The position numbers and the translations under genes were made by a program. From Planctomycetota bacterium (GTDB lineage Bacteria > Planctomycetota > UBA1135 > GCA-002686595): 64,000 bases of DNA. Under the pieces are notes generated by a model. It had not been told where the DNA came from. It saw nothing but the letters and a program-made list of their open reading frames with translations, and did no database searches. Within the stretch, counting starts at the first letter, position 1. Every line of letters begins with the position of its first letter. The DNA lies in NCBI GenBank assembly GCA_028823345.1, contig JAPKBR010000001.1, positions 118,340-182,339 of the forward strand, given 5' to 3'. This document shows, one piece after another, positions 16,759-24,920 of this stretch.

Positions 16759-18311
16759 CGCCCTCCCCCCGAATTGGAAAGGAAGATCGTCAAGCCCGCG
16801 TCATTCACGCTGACCACATCCCCTTGACCGTCCCCGTTCAGATCAAGCACATCGAGCTTGCTGATAGAGCCTGCCGTGTCGAAACGTTTCCAAGGGACTT
16901 CCTCCAGGGCCCATGTGGTACCCGAGAAGAAACCGCTCTCCTTGACCAGTCGTCGGATGGCAATACGGCCCTGCAGGTCGATCTCCACCATGTCCGCCAA
17001 TCCATCCCCGGAAAGATCCATTTTGAAGGCCCGGTTGATGATCAGTCCTTCGACCTCTTCCTCGTCAAAGGTGCTCGCCTGGCGTAGGGTCGGTTGGGGT
17101 TCGAACCCTCGGCCCGTCCCAGCGTAGAACATGTGGGTCAAGGTGAACTCTAGCCCCGTAATCATATCCGTCAGGTCGGGCAGCTCGAATTGCCGGACCA
17201 TCAAGTCCAAGTGCTCATCCCCATCAATGTCCGCCACCTGGGCCTTGATGTTGCTGGCCGCAAACGAAAATGTTTGGTTGGGCTTGGGGGGCAGCATGCG
17301 CGTCTTGGTTTGCAGCAAGACCATGAGTTTGGTGGTGCCGTTGCTGAATGTCGATTTGGAAGACTTGTTGGCTTGCACCAAAATATCCAGTCGGTTGTCT
17401 TGGTTGATGTCCACCAGCCTTAGGCTTGGTTTGTTGCCTCCGGTTGGAATCAGGTAGGCGGGGAGCTCTTCACGCCTTGTGGGTTCGGCGGGAGGCCCCG
17501 TGCCGTCGTCCCGATAGATCAGCAGTTCACTGGTCGTGAGGTACAACAGGTCCCGGTCCCCGTCCCCGTCAAAGTCCACCCATGCGGGGGCCGAAAGGGT
17601 GACTGAGTCCTTGGCCATGGTGGAAATCCCCTTGCTGGATTCTCCGATGAAGGGCCTCTTGAGCTTGCCACCCTCCACCTGCAGGGCCACCCGGAAGCCA
17701 CCCGTGGAAGAGCGGGGGGTGGAGGCTAAGCTGCCGGTACCTACTCGGGTCGGTGTGTCCGTGGTGGGAATTTCGAGCAGATCCCAGGCCCCTTCGGTTT
17801 GGCGAGCAAGCTGCAGCCCAGTCAGGGTCGGCACGAGGAACTGGTTGACCCCATCGCCACCGGGCCCAATGTAGTTCCACCAACCGATCCGCTTGGAAAG
17901 GGGCAGGTCAAAGAGCCCATCGAACTTAGTCAAGCTCGCGATGTTGTTCCGGTAGCCTGACTTGTTGAGGGAGTAGGACCAGGCTCCGGTAGGGGACAGG
18001 AGCAGCAGTTCCTGGCCGTTCTCGGAGGGCTGGAGTTCGGCTAAGCCAAAGGTTGTCACGTCCTGGAGGAATTCCATCGTGTGGGATGGCTTTGCGTCGA
18101 TGGATTGGCCCTGCACCGGGTACACGCGCAATTCTCTACGGCCATTAGGGGCCAAGGCCACCAGCATCAAGTCGATTCGGCCGTCACGATCCCAGTCCCG
18201 CGCTTTCCACGAGAGCAATTCACCGGGGACCGTAAGCGAGGCGTCGACAAACGTGACCTCAAGATCGCCCCCTCCAATTGCCAACACACTCAGGGCCAAG
18301 GACGCAATCAT
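16755..18311 (-). CDS. Secreted FG-GAP/VCBS repeat protein (first of pair)
   Basis: Short signal peptide (MIASLALSVLAIGG) and 518 residues in total. Repeat cores are WVDFDGDGDRDLLYLTTSE, LVDINQDNRLDILVQAN, VADIDGDEHLDLMVRQF, KMDLSGDGLADMVEIDL and VLDLNGDGQGDVVSVNDAG. The arrangement parallels the downstream gene, so the pair probably arose by duplication and may form a heteromeric or tandem propeller assembly. Start and stop overlap the PDZ lipoprotein gene upstream and the second FG-GAP gene downstream by four bases each. Function unknown. Confidence 0.82.
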   Translation of the reverse strand: MIASLALSVLAIGGGDLEVTFVDASLTVPGELLSWKARDWDRDGRIDLMLVALAPNGRRELRVYPVQGQSIDAKPSHTMEFLQDVTTFGLAELQPSENGQELLLLSPTGAWSYSLNKSGYRNNIASLTKFDGLFDLPLSKRIGWWNYIGPGGDGVNQFLVPTLTGLQLARQTEGAWDLLEIPTTDTPTRVGTGSLASTPRSSTGGFRVALQVEGGKLKRPFIGESSKGISTMAKDSVTLSAPAWVDFDGDGDRDLLYLTTSELLIYRDDGTGPPAEPTRREELPAYLIPTGGNKPSLRLVDINQDNRLDILVQANKSSKSTFSNGTTKLMVLLQTKTRMLPPKPNQTFSFAASNIKAQVADIDGDEHLDLMVRQFELPDLTDMITGLEFTLTHMFYAGTGRGFEPQPTLRQASTFDEEEVEGLIINRAFKMDLSGDGLADMVEIDLQGRIAIRRLVKESGFFSGTTWALEEVPWKRFDTAGSISKLDVLDLNGDGQGDVVSVNDAGLTIFLSNSGGGR

Positions 18312-19234
18312 TGCTCGCTCCCGAGCAAACCCTCGTTTGTGGACCAGGTGATGAATCGTAGGAATGAGTAATGGTGCTCGCGGCCTTCGCGCTGGTATTT
18401 AAAGAGCCAAATCAGCCAAAAGTCGCCCACGTAAAGGGTGCTGCTCTCACCATCCGCGGAGCTGATGTAACCAATCACCACCGGCAGAGTCGCCTCCAAG
18501 AGACGGTTGTCCGGGGCGTAGAGTGTCACCTGGGTCTCTTGACTTTTATTCGAGGGCATGTGCCAGGTCATCAACACGTCCGCTCCCGGTTCCTTAGCCA
18601 GCACTCTGCGCACAAGAGCCCTCTCGCTGCGCAGGGGCGCACCATCCAAGTGGGTGACGATTGCGCCGTTGGGGATCGCGCTCTTGGCCAAGGGGCCTTT
18701 GGGGTGACTGGACAAAAGGACTACGCCTCCTCCGCCCCGTATCCAACGGGCCAGGGTGCGCGCCGGTTCCGCAACCGCCACTAGGGGAGGGGGGGAGGCG
18801 GGCATGGCGGCCTCGCGCACACGTGCCTCGACCTCAAAGATCGCGTCGCCCCGTTGCACCTGCATGATCAGGGCTGAGTCGGGGACTTGCTGGGCCAAGA
18901 GGACTTCAAAGCTGGCCGGGTCGTTGATTTCTTCCCCGGCTAATTGCAAAACCACATCCCCCGCACGCATTCCGATTTGAGCCGCGGGGGAACCGTCGGC
19001 CACCGTGACCACCCGCACACCCGGCGCAAAGAACAGATCGTCGAGGGAACCGCTGTCGTTCTCTCTGACTTCGGCGCCGAAGAAAACCGTGGGGACCGGT
19101 TGCGCTTGGGTCCATGCGAGGACCTCCGGGAGGGGCTCGGGGATTGGCCGGGTGGGAACCATGGTGCACGCCGAGAGCGAGAGCAGCGTGAGCCCTAGTA
19201 GGGGGGCGTGTATTCGGCGGGGGATGGATCGCAT
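18308..19234 (-). CDS. PDZ-domain lipoprotein
   Basis: The start at 19234 is chosen because MRSIPRRIHAPLLGLTLLSLSAC is a textbook lipoprotein signal (lipobox LSAC); the longer track ORF adds over 120 proline-rich residues that look non-coding. The mature part begins with about 40 unassigned residues and then a PDZ domain (VVTVADGSPAAQIGMRAGDVVLQLAGEEI), as in HtrA/RseP-type proteins but without a protease domain. A second, poorly defined C-terminal region may be a diverged PDZ copy (LLSSHPKGPLAKSAIPNGAIVTHLDG). It may recognise the C-termini of exported partners. It sits between the ABC transporter and FG-GAP genes. Confidence 0.75.
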   Translation of the reverse strand: MRSIPRRIHAPLLGLTLLSLSACTMVPTRPIPEPLPEVLAWTQAQPVPTVFFGAEVRENDSGSLDDLFFAPGVRVVTVADGSPAAQIGMRAGDVVLQLAGEEINDPASFEVLLAQQVPDSALIMQVQRGDAIFEVEARVREAAMPASPPPLVAVAEPARTLARWIRGGGGVVLLSSHPKGPLAKSAIPNGAIVTHLDGAPLRSERALVRRVLAKEPGADVLMTWHMPSNKSQETQVTLYAPDNRLLEATLPVVIGYISSADGESSTLYVGDFWLIWLFKYQREGREHHYSFLRFITWSTNEGLLGSEQ

Positions 19235-19278
19235 GGTGCAGTCAGGAGGCGCGGGGCAAGGCGCGTGCGCCCCGGGAG

Positions 19279-19334
19279 GGGCACCCTGCAAGTTTGGGGT
19301 GCCCGGGCCCTCTATTCCAGCCTGAAAGCTGGAA
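19279..19334 (-). promoter_or_regulatory. Two adjacent hairpins between ABC permease and PDZ gene
   Basis: TTCCAGC-ctgaaa-GCTGGAA (19315-19334) and GGGCACCC-tgcaagtttg-GGGTGCCC (19279-19304) lie in the 175-base gap. Neither has a T tract on the minus strand, so they look more like an intercistronic attenuator or RNA-stability element than a true terminator. Confidence 0.4.
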
Positions 19335-19409
19335 GCTGGGGCGGGGCCTGCCCAAGGTTGGACCCGTTGGGATCTCGGGTATGGGCAGGGTTGCTGGGGA
19401 AGCCCGCGA

Positions 19410-20231
19410 TCAGAGGGCGCGGCGACGCAACACCCAGATCGCGCCCATTGTAAAAATAAGCACACTGGCCAGGGAACTGACCATTCCCGCTCGCCAGTAG
19501 CCCTCCTCCCAAAGGGCTGTGCTGGTGGCGAGTCCACACAGGTCGCCCAAGTAGGTGAAGCCTGAGGAGTCCAAGAGGGTCGGGGTATGGGCCAGGAAGA
19601 ACCACTTGCCCCCGTCACCCAGGACTTCCTTGAACAGATCGAAGGAGAGCAACAGTCCCATGCTGGCGGCCACCGCGGTCACCGCGCTGCTGCAAAAAGC
19701 CGAGATGAAGAGGGCAAAGGCATAGGTCGCTGCGAGGGCCGGCAGAACTCCGAGCAGCACGCGCACAAACTCCGGGGCAAAGAAGGCCCGGTCGCCGAAC
19801 TCGGCTCCGTCCACCACGAACGTCCCATAGCCTCCGCCGAACCAGCCGCCGAGCCAGGCGCCTGCGCCGCTGCACAGCACCAAGAGCAGCAACTGGGCGA
19901 GGCCCAGCATCAAGCGCGCGCTGATCATGCCCGCCCGTGATGTGCCGCGGGTCAAGGCCAAGCGCAGGATCCAGGCGTTGGAATCTCCGGCCAGTCCGCG
20001 GGCGGCGCCAAAGGCCAGGATCAGGGTGGAGAGCACGAGTCCCGTGCGCCAACCCAGGGCCAGGCCGTGCCAACCCTGACCGGATTCAACCCCATGGGCG
20101 CTTGAGGTGAGACCATCCCCCAGGGCTCGGGCTAGTGAAGCTGCAAACACCAGCAACAGCACCGCATGGAAAGCGCGGGTGACGATCAAGCGACCCCATT
20201 CGGCTTTAAAAACCAAGGCGGCGCCCCTCAT
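19410..20231 (-). CDS. ABC-2 type transporter permease
   Basis: 273 residues, mostly hydrophobic, with about six membrane segments (for example AVLLLVFAASLARAL, LVLSTLILAFGAARGLAG, LAQLLLLVLCSGAGAWLGGW, LLGVLPALAATYAFALFISAFC, SSLASVLIFTMGAIWVL) and a large extracytoplasmic loop. The overall plan is that of ABC-2 permeases of the NatB/GldF kind. Its ATG at 20231 overlaps the ATPase stop by four bases, so the pair forms one transporter. I placed the start here because the upstream track extension reads through the ATPase gene. Substrate unknown. Confidence 0.8.
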   Translation of the reverse strand: MRGAALVFKAEWGRLIVTRAFHAVLLLVFAASLARALGDGLTSSAHGVESGQGWHGLALGWRTGLVLSTLILAFGAARGLAGDSNAWILRLALTRGTSRAGMISARLMLGLAQLLLLVLCSGAGAWLGGWFGGGYGTFVVDGAEFGDRAFFAPEFVRVLLGVLPALAATYAFALFISAFCSSAVTAVAASMGLLLSFDLFKEVLGDGGKWFFLAHTPTLLDSSGFTYLGDLCGLATSTALWEEGYWRAGMVSSLASVLIFTMGAIWVLRRRAL

Positions 20232-21193
20232 GGTGAATCTTCCCGGGCATCGACCAGTTGTTCGAAAAGGTCCGGCAGGGAGGAGCGTGCCGGGGCCAAT
20301 CGTTCGACGCCTACGCCCGCTTGCACCAACTTGCGGTTGACCTCCTGGGGGGAGATCCCTGCATCGAGAGTGAGTTCCTGATCCCGTTGGGCCAGGACCT
20401 TCCAAGCATGTTGTTGGGCCAGACCCAGGGTTTTTTCCAGATCATCGACCTCTACCCTGACGCGCCCACCGGCGCCGAGGAGTTCCTCTATGGAACCGAG
20501 GGCGGCGAGCCGGCCTTCAATCAGCACCGCTGCGTGTGTGAGGAGTCGTTCCATTTCAAATAGACGATGGCTGGACACCATCAAGGTCAGGCCCTCATGG
20601 CGAAGGCGCCCTAGTAGCGCCATGACCTCGCGCACGCCGATGGGATCGAGGCCGGCGAGGGGCTCATCCAGCACCAAGAACTCGGGGCTACCGGCGAGGG
20701 CGAGGGCGATGGACAAGCGTCGCATTTGGCCCAGGGACAGGTCGCTGGCCTTGCGTTTCTCGAGCCCCGAAAGTCCCACCAATTCCAGTACCTCCTTTGG
20801 ACCGCGGCCCTTGGTCTGGTTCCGCAGTCGGGCGCCGTAGGTCAGGTTTTGGAGGATGGTGTGGTTCCGCAGGAGCACCGGGGTGTCGAACACCACCGCA
20901 ACCCGGCCCCTGGTTTCAAAAATGCGCTCTGAGGGATGGCCCAGGATGTGCACCGATCCGCTGCTGTGCCTGAGCAGTCCAAGGGCGCAGGTCAAGGTGG
21001 TGGTCTTGCCCGAACCGTTGGGTCCCAGGAGCCCGAAAATCTGCCCGGGCAGGACATCGAAGCTGACCCCTTCGAGGGCGACTTGGCTTCCGTAGCGCTT
21101 GCCTAAATCGCGGACCGCCAGCACCGGTTGGGTGGGATCGGCTGGGCGGGCTGGTCCAGTGGGGGGTGGTGCGGGGGGGGCAGGTCGGCTCAC
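20228..21193 (-). CDS. ABC transporter ATP-binding protein (ABC-2 class)
   Basis: 321 residues: a proline-rich 20-residue N-terminus, then Walker A GPNGSGKT (about residue 59), signature LSLGQMRRL, Walker B FLVLDEPLAGLDP and switch His in VSSHRL. The C-terminal 90 residues are the usual regulatory extension of GldA/NatA-like ATPases. The start is GTG at 21193, supported by TAGACT 7 bases upstream. First gene of an operon that continues into the permease, PDZ lipoprotein and two FG-GAP genes. The nearest upstream gene on this strand is comEC, 79 bases away. Confidence 0.88.
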   Translation of the reverse strand: MSRPAPPAPPPTGPARPADPTQPVLAVRDLGKRYGSQVALEGVSFDVLPGQIFGLLGPNGSGKTTTLTCALGLLRHSSGSVHILGHPSERIFETRGRVAVVFDTPVLLRNHTILQNLTYGARLRNQTKGRGPKEVLELVGLSGLEKRKASDLSLGQMRRLSIALALAGSPEFLVLDEPLAGLDPIGVREVMALLGRLRHEGLTLMVSSHRLFEMERLLTHAAVLIEGRLAALGSIEELLGAGGRVRVEVDDLEKTLGLAQQHAWKVLAQRDQELTLDAGISPQEVNRKLVQAGVGVERLAPARSSLPDLFEQLVDAREDSP

Positions 21194-21200
21194 GCCCTAG

Positions 21201-21206
21201 AGTCTA
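21201..21206 (-). promoter_or_regulatory. -10 hexamer TAGACT, predicted leaderless start of ABC-PDZ-FG-GAP operon
   Basis: TAGACT-ctagggc-GTG on the minus strand. The gap of 7 puts the predicted transcript start on the GTG at 21193. No ribosome site is present. Confidence 0.6.
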
Positions 21207-21272
21207 GGACTTTGCCCGCGTGCTTTGCCATGTTCCCCTTCGCTGACCGGGAATCAGCTCTGCACTCGGGAC

Positions 21273-23675
21273 CTAGGGATCCGGAGGGGAACGGCTCGCT
21301 TCGGTGGGCCAAAGCAGGGGACCTGAGGTGGTCACCCGCAGGGGGATTCCCCGTTGGATCAGGGCCTCCTCGCAGGGAACCCGTCCGTCGCTGGAACTGG
21401 CCCAACTGAGCTGGGGCTGTAGGTGATCGAGGACCGCATCCATTGCAGGTCCCGCCCGTCCATGGTGGGGCAACAGCAGGAGATCCACTTTGCTGATTTC
21501 GCTGCAATGCTGCAGGGTTGCGAGGGCCCCTTCGTCTTCCGCATCGCCCCACAGTACAAGGACTTGATCTTCCACTTGCACCAATAGGCTGCGCGATCCC
21601 TCGTTGCCCCCAAGGCTAGAACCACGTAGTAAGTCCAGACGCACTCCGTGCTCCTCGTGCATTCGGATGCGACCCTCCGTAGGGTCCCGGTGTTGTCCGC
21701 GCAAAACCTGTGGGGACACGTCTTTGGGCATCAATCCCCACCATTGTTTGGCTTCGAAACGTTCTGCTAACCAGGGCAAGGCCCCCGTGTGGTCGCGGTC
21801 CGTGTGTGTGGTGAGGTACACCACTCGGTCCGCTTCGCGATCCCAGAGGACCCGTTGCAGGGCACGGGTCACGCCTACCCGGTCCCGGGAACCCCCGTCG
21901 AACACGATCAGTCCTAGCTGGGGCACCTCGAGAACCGCCGCCGTCCCATGGCCCACGTCGAGCACCTGCAGGCGCACACTGCGGGCACGCTGGGTCCAGG
22001 GCAGCAACAGTGCCCCAGCCAGAAGTAACGCCGGTCGGGTGCTGCCAGGAATTCGTCGCAGTGCCAAGAGAGCCAATATGCCAAGCAGGACCACCAAGAA
22101 TACGGGTCTGGGGGGCAAGTTCAGGGGCGTCAAGGGCAAGCGGTCGATGGCTTCTAAGGTGCCCATCAAACCAGCGCGCAGGCCCTCGGCTAATTGGGCC
22201 ACGAGGCTCCCTGGGGCCAGCACGCACAAGCCGCCGACCAGCAGCAAGGCAGTGATGATCGGCGTGACCAGGGGCGTGGCGATCAAGCCGATGGGGGCGG
22301 TCTCTCCAAAGGTCGTCCAAAGCACCGGCAGGGTTGCGGCGCTGGCCACGAGGGAAGCCCGCACGCCGGTTCGAAATAGCCGTGGTACTGAGGCCAGGAG
22401 CGCCCGGGCCATGGGCCAGCGTTTGTGGGGCGCGCGGGGCAACAGGTGTTTGTCGCCCGGCCCCAACAAGCCGCGTGCGGTGAGCAGGCCAAATGTGGCC
22501 AAATAGGTCAACTGCACCCCCGGTTGGGCCAATGCGGTTGGATCGAGCAGCACCTCCCAGGCCAGAGCCAAGCCCAACAGGGCGCAGCCATCCGTGCGCG
22601 GCAGAACTTGACCTGCACGACCTCGAAGGGGCGCCAGGAAACCGAGGCCCGCCGCGCAAGACGCGCGCCAAAGGGAGGGGGCACCCCCGGCCAGGGGCAC
22701 AAAAATCCCAAGCCCCGCGGCCATCACAAGCCCCGCAGCGAATCGGCCCCCCGGGCCGGGGAAACGGCCCATTAGAAATCGCAAGAAGGGCAGCACCAGG
22801 AGGCCGAACAGCACAGCAAGGTGCAGCCCCGAAAGGGCCAGCAGATGGCGCGTTCCCGTTCGCGTGAAGAGGTCCTTGGTTTCATATTCCAGTTTGCGCC
22901 GATCGCCAAGTAGCAGTGCTCCGAGTAGGGCACTGAGTTGATCCGATGGGAGGCGATCCATTCGTCGCAGCAGGCGCGCTCGAATGGATGCTACCGTGTG
23001 GAGGTATTCGGCCAGGAGTCGCGCTGGTGGGGCAGCCACCCGTTGAATGTCCTCGGGCCCGAGGCGTCGCAATTTCCCTTGGGAAGGGGCGGGGATCGAG
23101 CGAGCCAGAAGTAGGGTCTGCCCCGCACCCAACATGCGCACGGCGGATCCCTCGGCCAGCCAGCCAGGGGAATAGTCCCGGTGTTGACTGGCTAGGGTCC
23201 AGGGCTTGGTCACCGGGTGGACCGCGCTTGATTGGTATTCCAGCAATTCGGGTGGCCCCACGTCCCGGTCTGCCCCCGTGCCCAGAGTCAACCCGGCGAG
23301 CACGATGGCGAGGGTCGTCAGGGACACTGCCCACCGTCTGTGATTTGGAGCCCAGCCCGCGCGGGTCATGAGCACCGCAGCCAGTCCCAAGACCAGAGCA
23401 CTGGCTCGTAGGGTTCGGGGGTGCAGGACCTCTGCCCCGAGGTCCCTGCCCAAGAGGGCACAGAGTCCGAGCAGGAGGGAACCAAAAAGGAGAGGACCAC
23501 CAGGGAAGCGCACAAGGGAGAGACGTGGGAGAAGCCTGCCGGTTGCAGGTCCCTGTCCGATTTGTCCCCGGTGGGTTGGGTGGAAGCCCGTCAGCCCGCC
23601 GGAAACATCAAGCCATCCCTCCCGTCTTGCGCTCCGGGGAGTCGCTCTCACCCGCCCCCGGAGCCCCCGGGACAC
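21273..23675 (-). CDS. comEC: ComEC/Rec2 family DNA-uptake channel
   Basis: Inner-membrane channel for single-stranded DNA in natural transformation. At 800 residues it has the complete family plan: N-terminal membrane segments and DUF4131 region, central competence domain (LFTRTGTRHLLALSGLHLAVLFGLLVLPF), many membrane helices, and a C-terminal metallo-beta-lactamase-like domain (VLDVGHGTAAVLEV, VYLTTHTDRDHTGALPWL, LLLPHHGRAGPAMDAVL) with its metal-site residues present. The start is GTG 23675, supported by TATAGC 7 bases upstream. Divergent from coaD, with start codons about 20 bases apart. Together with yifB/comM it suggests competence potential. Confidence 0.9.
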   Translation of the reverse strand: MSRGLRGRVRATPRSARREGWLDVSGGLTGFHPTHRGQIGQGPATGRLLPRLSLVRFPGGPLLFGSLLLGLCALLGRDLGAEVLHPRTLRASALVLGLAAVLMTRAGWAPNHRRWAVSLTTLAIVLAGLTLGTGADRDVGPPELLEYQSSAVHPVTKPWTLASQHRDYSPGWLAEGSAVRMLGAGQTLLLARSIPAPSQGKLRRLGPEDIQRVAAPPARLLAEYLHTVASIRARLLRRMDRLPSDQLSALLGALLLGDRRKLEYETKDLFTRTGTRHLLALSGLHLAVLFGLLVLPFLRFLMGRFPGPGGRFAAGLVMAAGLGIFVPLAGGAPSLWRASCAAGLGFLAPLRGRAGQVLPRTDGCALLGLALAWEVLLDPTALAQPGVQLTYLATFGLLTARGLLGPGDKHLLPRAPHKRWPMARALLASVPRLFRTGVRASLVASAATLPVLWTTFGETAPIGLIATPLVTPIITALLLVGGLCVLAPGSLVAQLAEGLRAGLMGTLEAIDRLPLTPLNLPPRPVFLVVLLGILALLALRRIPGSTRPALLLAGALLLPWTQRARSVRLQVLDVGHGTAAVLEVPQLGLIVFDGGSRDRVGVTRALQRVLWDREADRVVYLTTHTDRDHTGALPWLAERFEAKQWWGLMPKDVSPQVLRGQHRDPTEGRIRMHEEHGVRLDLLRGSSLGGNEGSRSLLVQVEDQVLVLWGDAEDEGALATLQHCSEISKVDLLLLPHHGRAGPAMDAVLDHLQPQLSWASSSDGRVPCEEALIQRGIPLRVTTSGPLLWPTEASRSPPDP

Positions 23676-23682
23676 CCCTCAC

Positions 23683-23690
23683 GCTATACT
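23683..23690. promoter_or_regulatory. Overlapping bidirectional -10 for comEC and coaD
   Basis: GCTATACT reads TATACT on the plus strand (7 bases before the coaD ATG at 23698) and TATAGC on the minus strand (7 bases before the comEC GTG at 23675). Both transcripts would be leaderless. The comEC hexamer lacks the final T. Confidence 0.5.
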
Positions 23691-23697
23691 CCGTCCC

Positions 23698-24204
23698 ATG
23701 ACCGCCACCCATGCCCTGTTCCCCGGCACCTTTGACCCCTTCACCCTGGGGCATCTCGATGTGCTGCAGCGCGCTGCTCGCATTTTTGACCGGGTCACCG
23801 TGGGGGTCGCTGCCCACCACGCCAAGGATCACCTGCTGGGACTCGAAGAGCGCATCGCTCTGATCGAGGCCAGTCTCGGGGGCATGACCAATGTTCAGGC
23901 GAAGCCGATCCAAGGACTCTTGGTGGACGGAGCCCGTGAGCTCGGGGCCCATACGATCCTGCGCGGAGTGCGCACCGCCGCGGACTTGGAATATGAACGC
24001 CAGATGTCTCAGACCAACCGGGCCCTTTGGTCCAGTGTGGACACCGTGTTCCTGCTTCCCTCCCCGACCGTGGCCCATATCTCTAGCACCCTAGTTCGCC
24101 AAATCGCGCGCATGGATGGGGACATCACTCCTTTCGTTGCAGAAGCAGCCTTGCCTCTGATCGCAAGTGCCGTTCAGCGCGAGGGCGAAGGCCAGACCAG
24201 TTGA
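23698..24204 (+). CDS. coaD: Phosphopantetheine adenylyltransferase
   Basis: Converts 4'-phosphopantetheine and ATP to dephospho-CoA, the penultimate step of CoA synthesis. 168 residues, the family norm. It begins MTATHALFPGTFDPFTLGHLDVL with the nucleotidyltransferase motif (TLGH), and carries LRGVRTAADLEYERQM and the C-terminal ISSTLVRQIA. The start is fixed by the protein family; the longer track ORF runs back through comEC. TATACT 7 bases upstream indicates a leaderless transcript. ridA follows 14 bases after the stop, probably in the same transcript. Confidence 0.96.
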   Translation: MTATHALFPGTFDPFTLGHLDVLQRAARIFDRVTVGVAAHHAKDHLLGLEERIALIEASLGGMTNVQAKPIQGLLVDGARELGAHTILRGVRTAADLEYERQMSQTNRALWSSVDTVFLLPSPTVAHISSTLVRQIARMDGDITPFVAEAALPLIASAVQREGEGQTS

Positions 24205-24218
24205 ACCCAGAACCGACC

Positions 24219-24608
24219 ATGACCGAAATTCAAGTTGTTGAAACGGACCAGGCCCCCAAGGCCATTGGTCCCTATAGCCAAGGCATCGTCGCAAAGGGCA
24301 TGGTTCATTGTTCCGGCCAAGTGGGCATGGATCCGGCTACCGGTGAATTGGTTTCGGATGATGTGGAGGGCCAGACAGAGCAATGCCTGCGCAATCTGCG
24401 AGCCGTGTTGCAAGCCGCGGGGACCGGTTTCGGGCGCGCGGTGCGCTGTACGGTTTACCTCACCGACCTGGGGGACTTTGCCAAGGTCAACCTCATCTAT
24501 GGAAAGGTATTCGAGGGCTTGACCCCGCCCTCCCGAGCCTGCGTGGAAGTCAGCGCCCTGCCCAAGGGGGCGCGGGTGGAAATCGACTGCATCGCACTGA
24601 CCGACTGA
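24219..24608 (+). CDS. ridA: RidA family reactive enamine/imine deaminase
   Basis: Hydrolyses reactive 2-aminoacrylate-type enamines and imines from PLP enzymes. 129 residues beginning MTEIQVVETDQAPKAIGPYSQG, with SGQVGMDPATGELV, the conserved Arg in PSRACVEVSALPKGARVEIDCIAL, and the typical TVYLTDLGDFAKVN. All are hallmarks of active RidA proteins. I chose ATG 24219 over the track TTG at 24201 because the family starts there. It lies 14 bases after coaD and is probably cotranscribed. Confidence 0.95.
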   Translation: MTEIQVVETDQAPKAIGPYSQGIVAKGMVHCSGQVGMDPATGELVSDDVEGQTEQCLRNLRAVLQAAGTGFGRAVRCTVYLTDLGDFAKVNLIYGKVFEGLTPPSRACVEVSALPKGARVEIDCIALTD

Positions 24609-24920
24609 GGGCGTCGGGCCTGGGTCGTGAGGACGCAGGGCTCGCTCCAAGCCATGGACCGACCCTTTCATGGGCCAAGGGGCTGTTCCGCTCATTTCAA
24701 CCGTAGGAATGCACGGGTTGCCGGGGGGCTTTTAGGCGTGCGGAGGCCTGAGGACTGAATTCCCTCCGGGGAACCTCTATTCGCAAGCAAACAGGATCCT
24801 GGATCGGGGGGTGCTCTCTTCTTAGGCTTCCCATATGTGGGGCAGATCAAAAAACAACATCCTGAGAGGCCTACTCCCCTTGGGCGGTTGGCCTGAAGTT
24901 CCGATATGAGAGGGGTGAAC
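24609..24920. other. Intergenic region, no gene seen
   Basis: About 310 bases between ridA and the GH99-like gene. The only supportable element is the purine run GAGAGGGGTGA just before the ATG at 24921, a likely ribosome-binding site. The minus-strand ORF over it has no protein-like features. Confidence 0.5.

Noticed and set aside
17097-17109. tRNA T-loop-like GGGGTTCGAACCC
   Set aside because: It lies inside a clear FG-GAP coding frame and has no acceptor, D or anticodon arms around it.
21604-22506. 300-codon plus-strand ORF inside comEC
   Set aside because: It is the antisense shadow of a complete ComEC frame; the product is Arg/Ser/Pro-rich with no domain or start signal.
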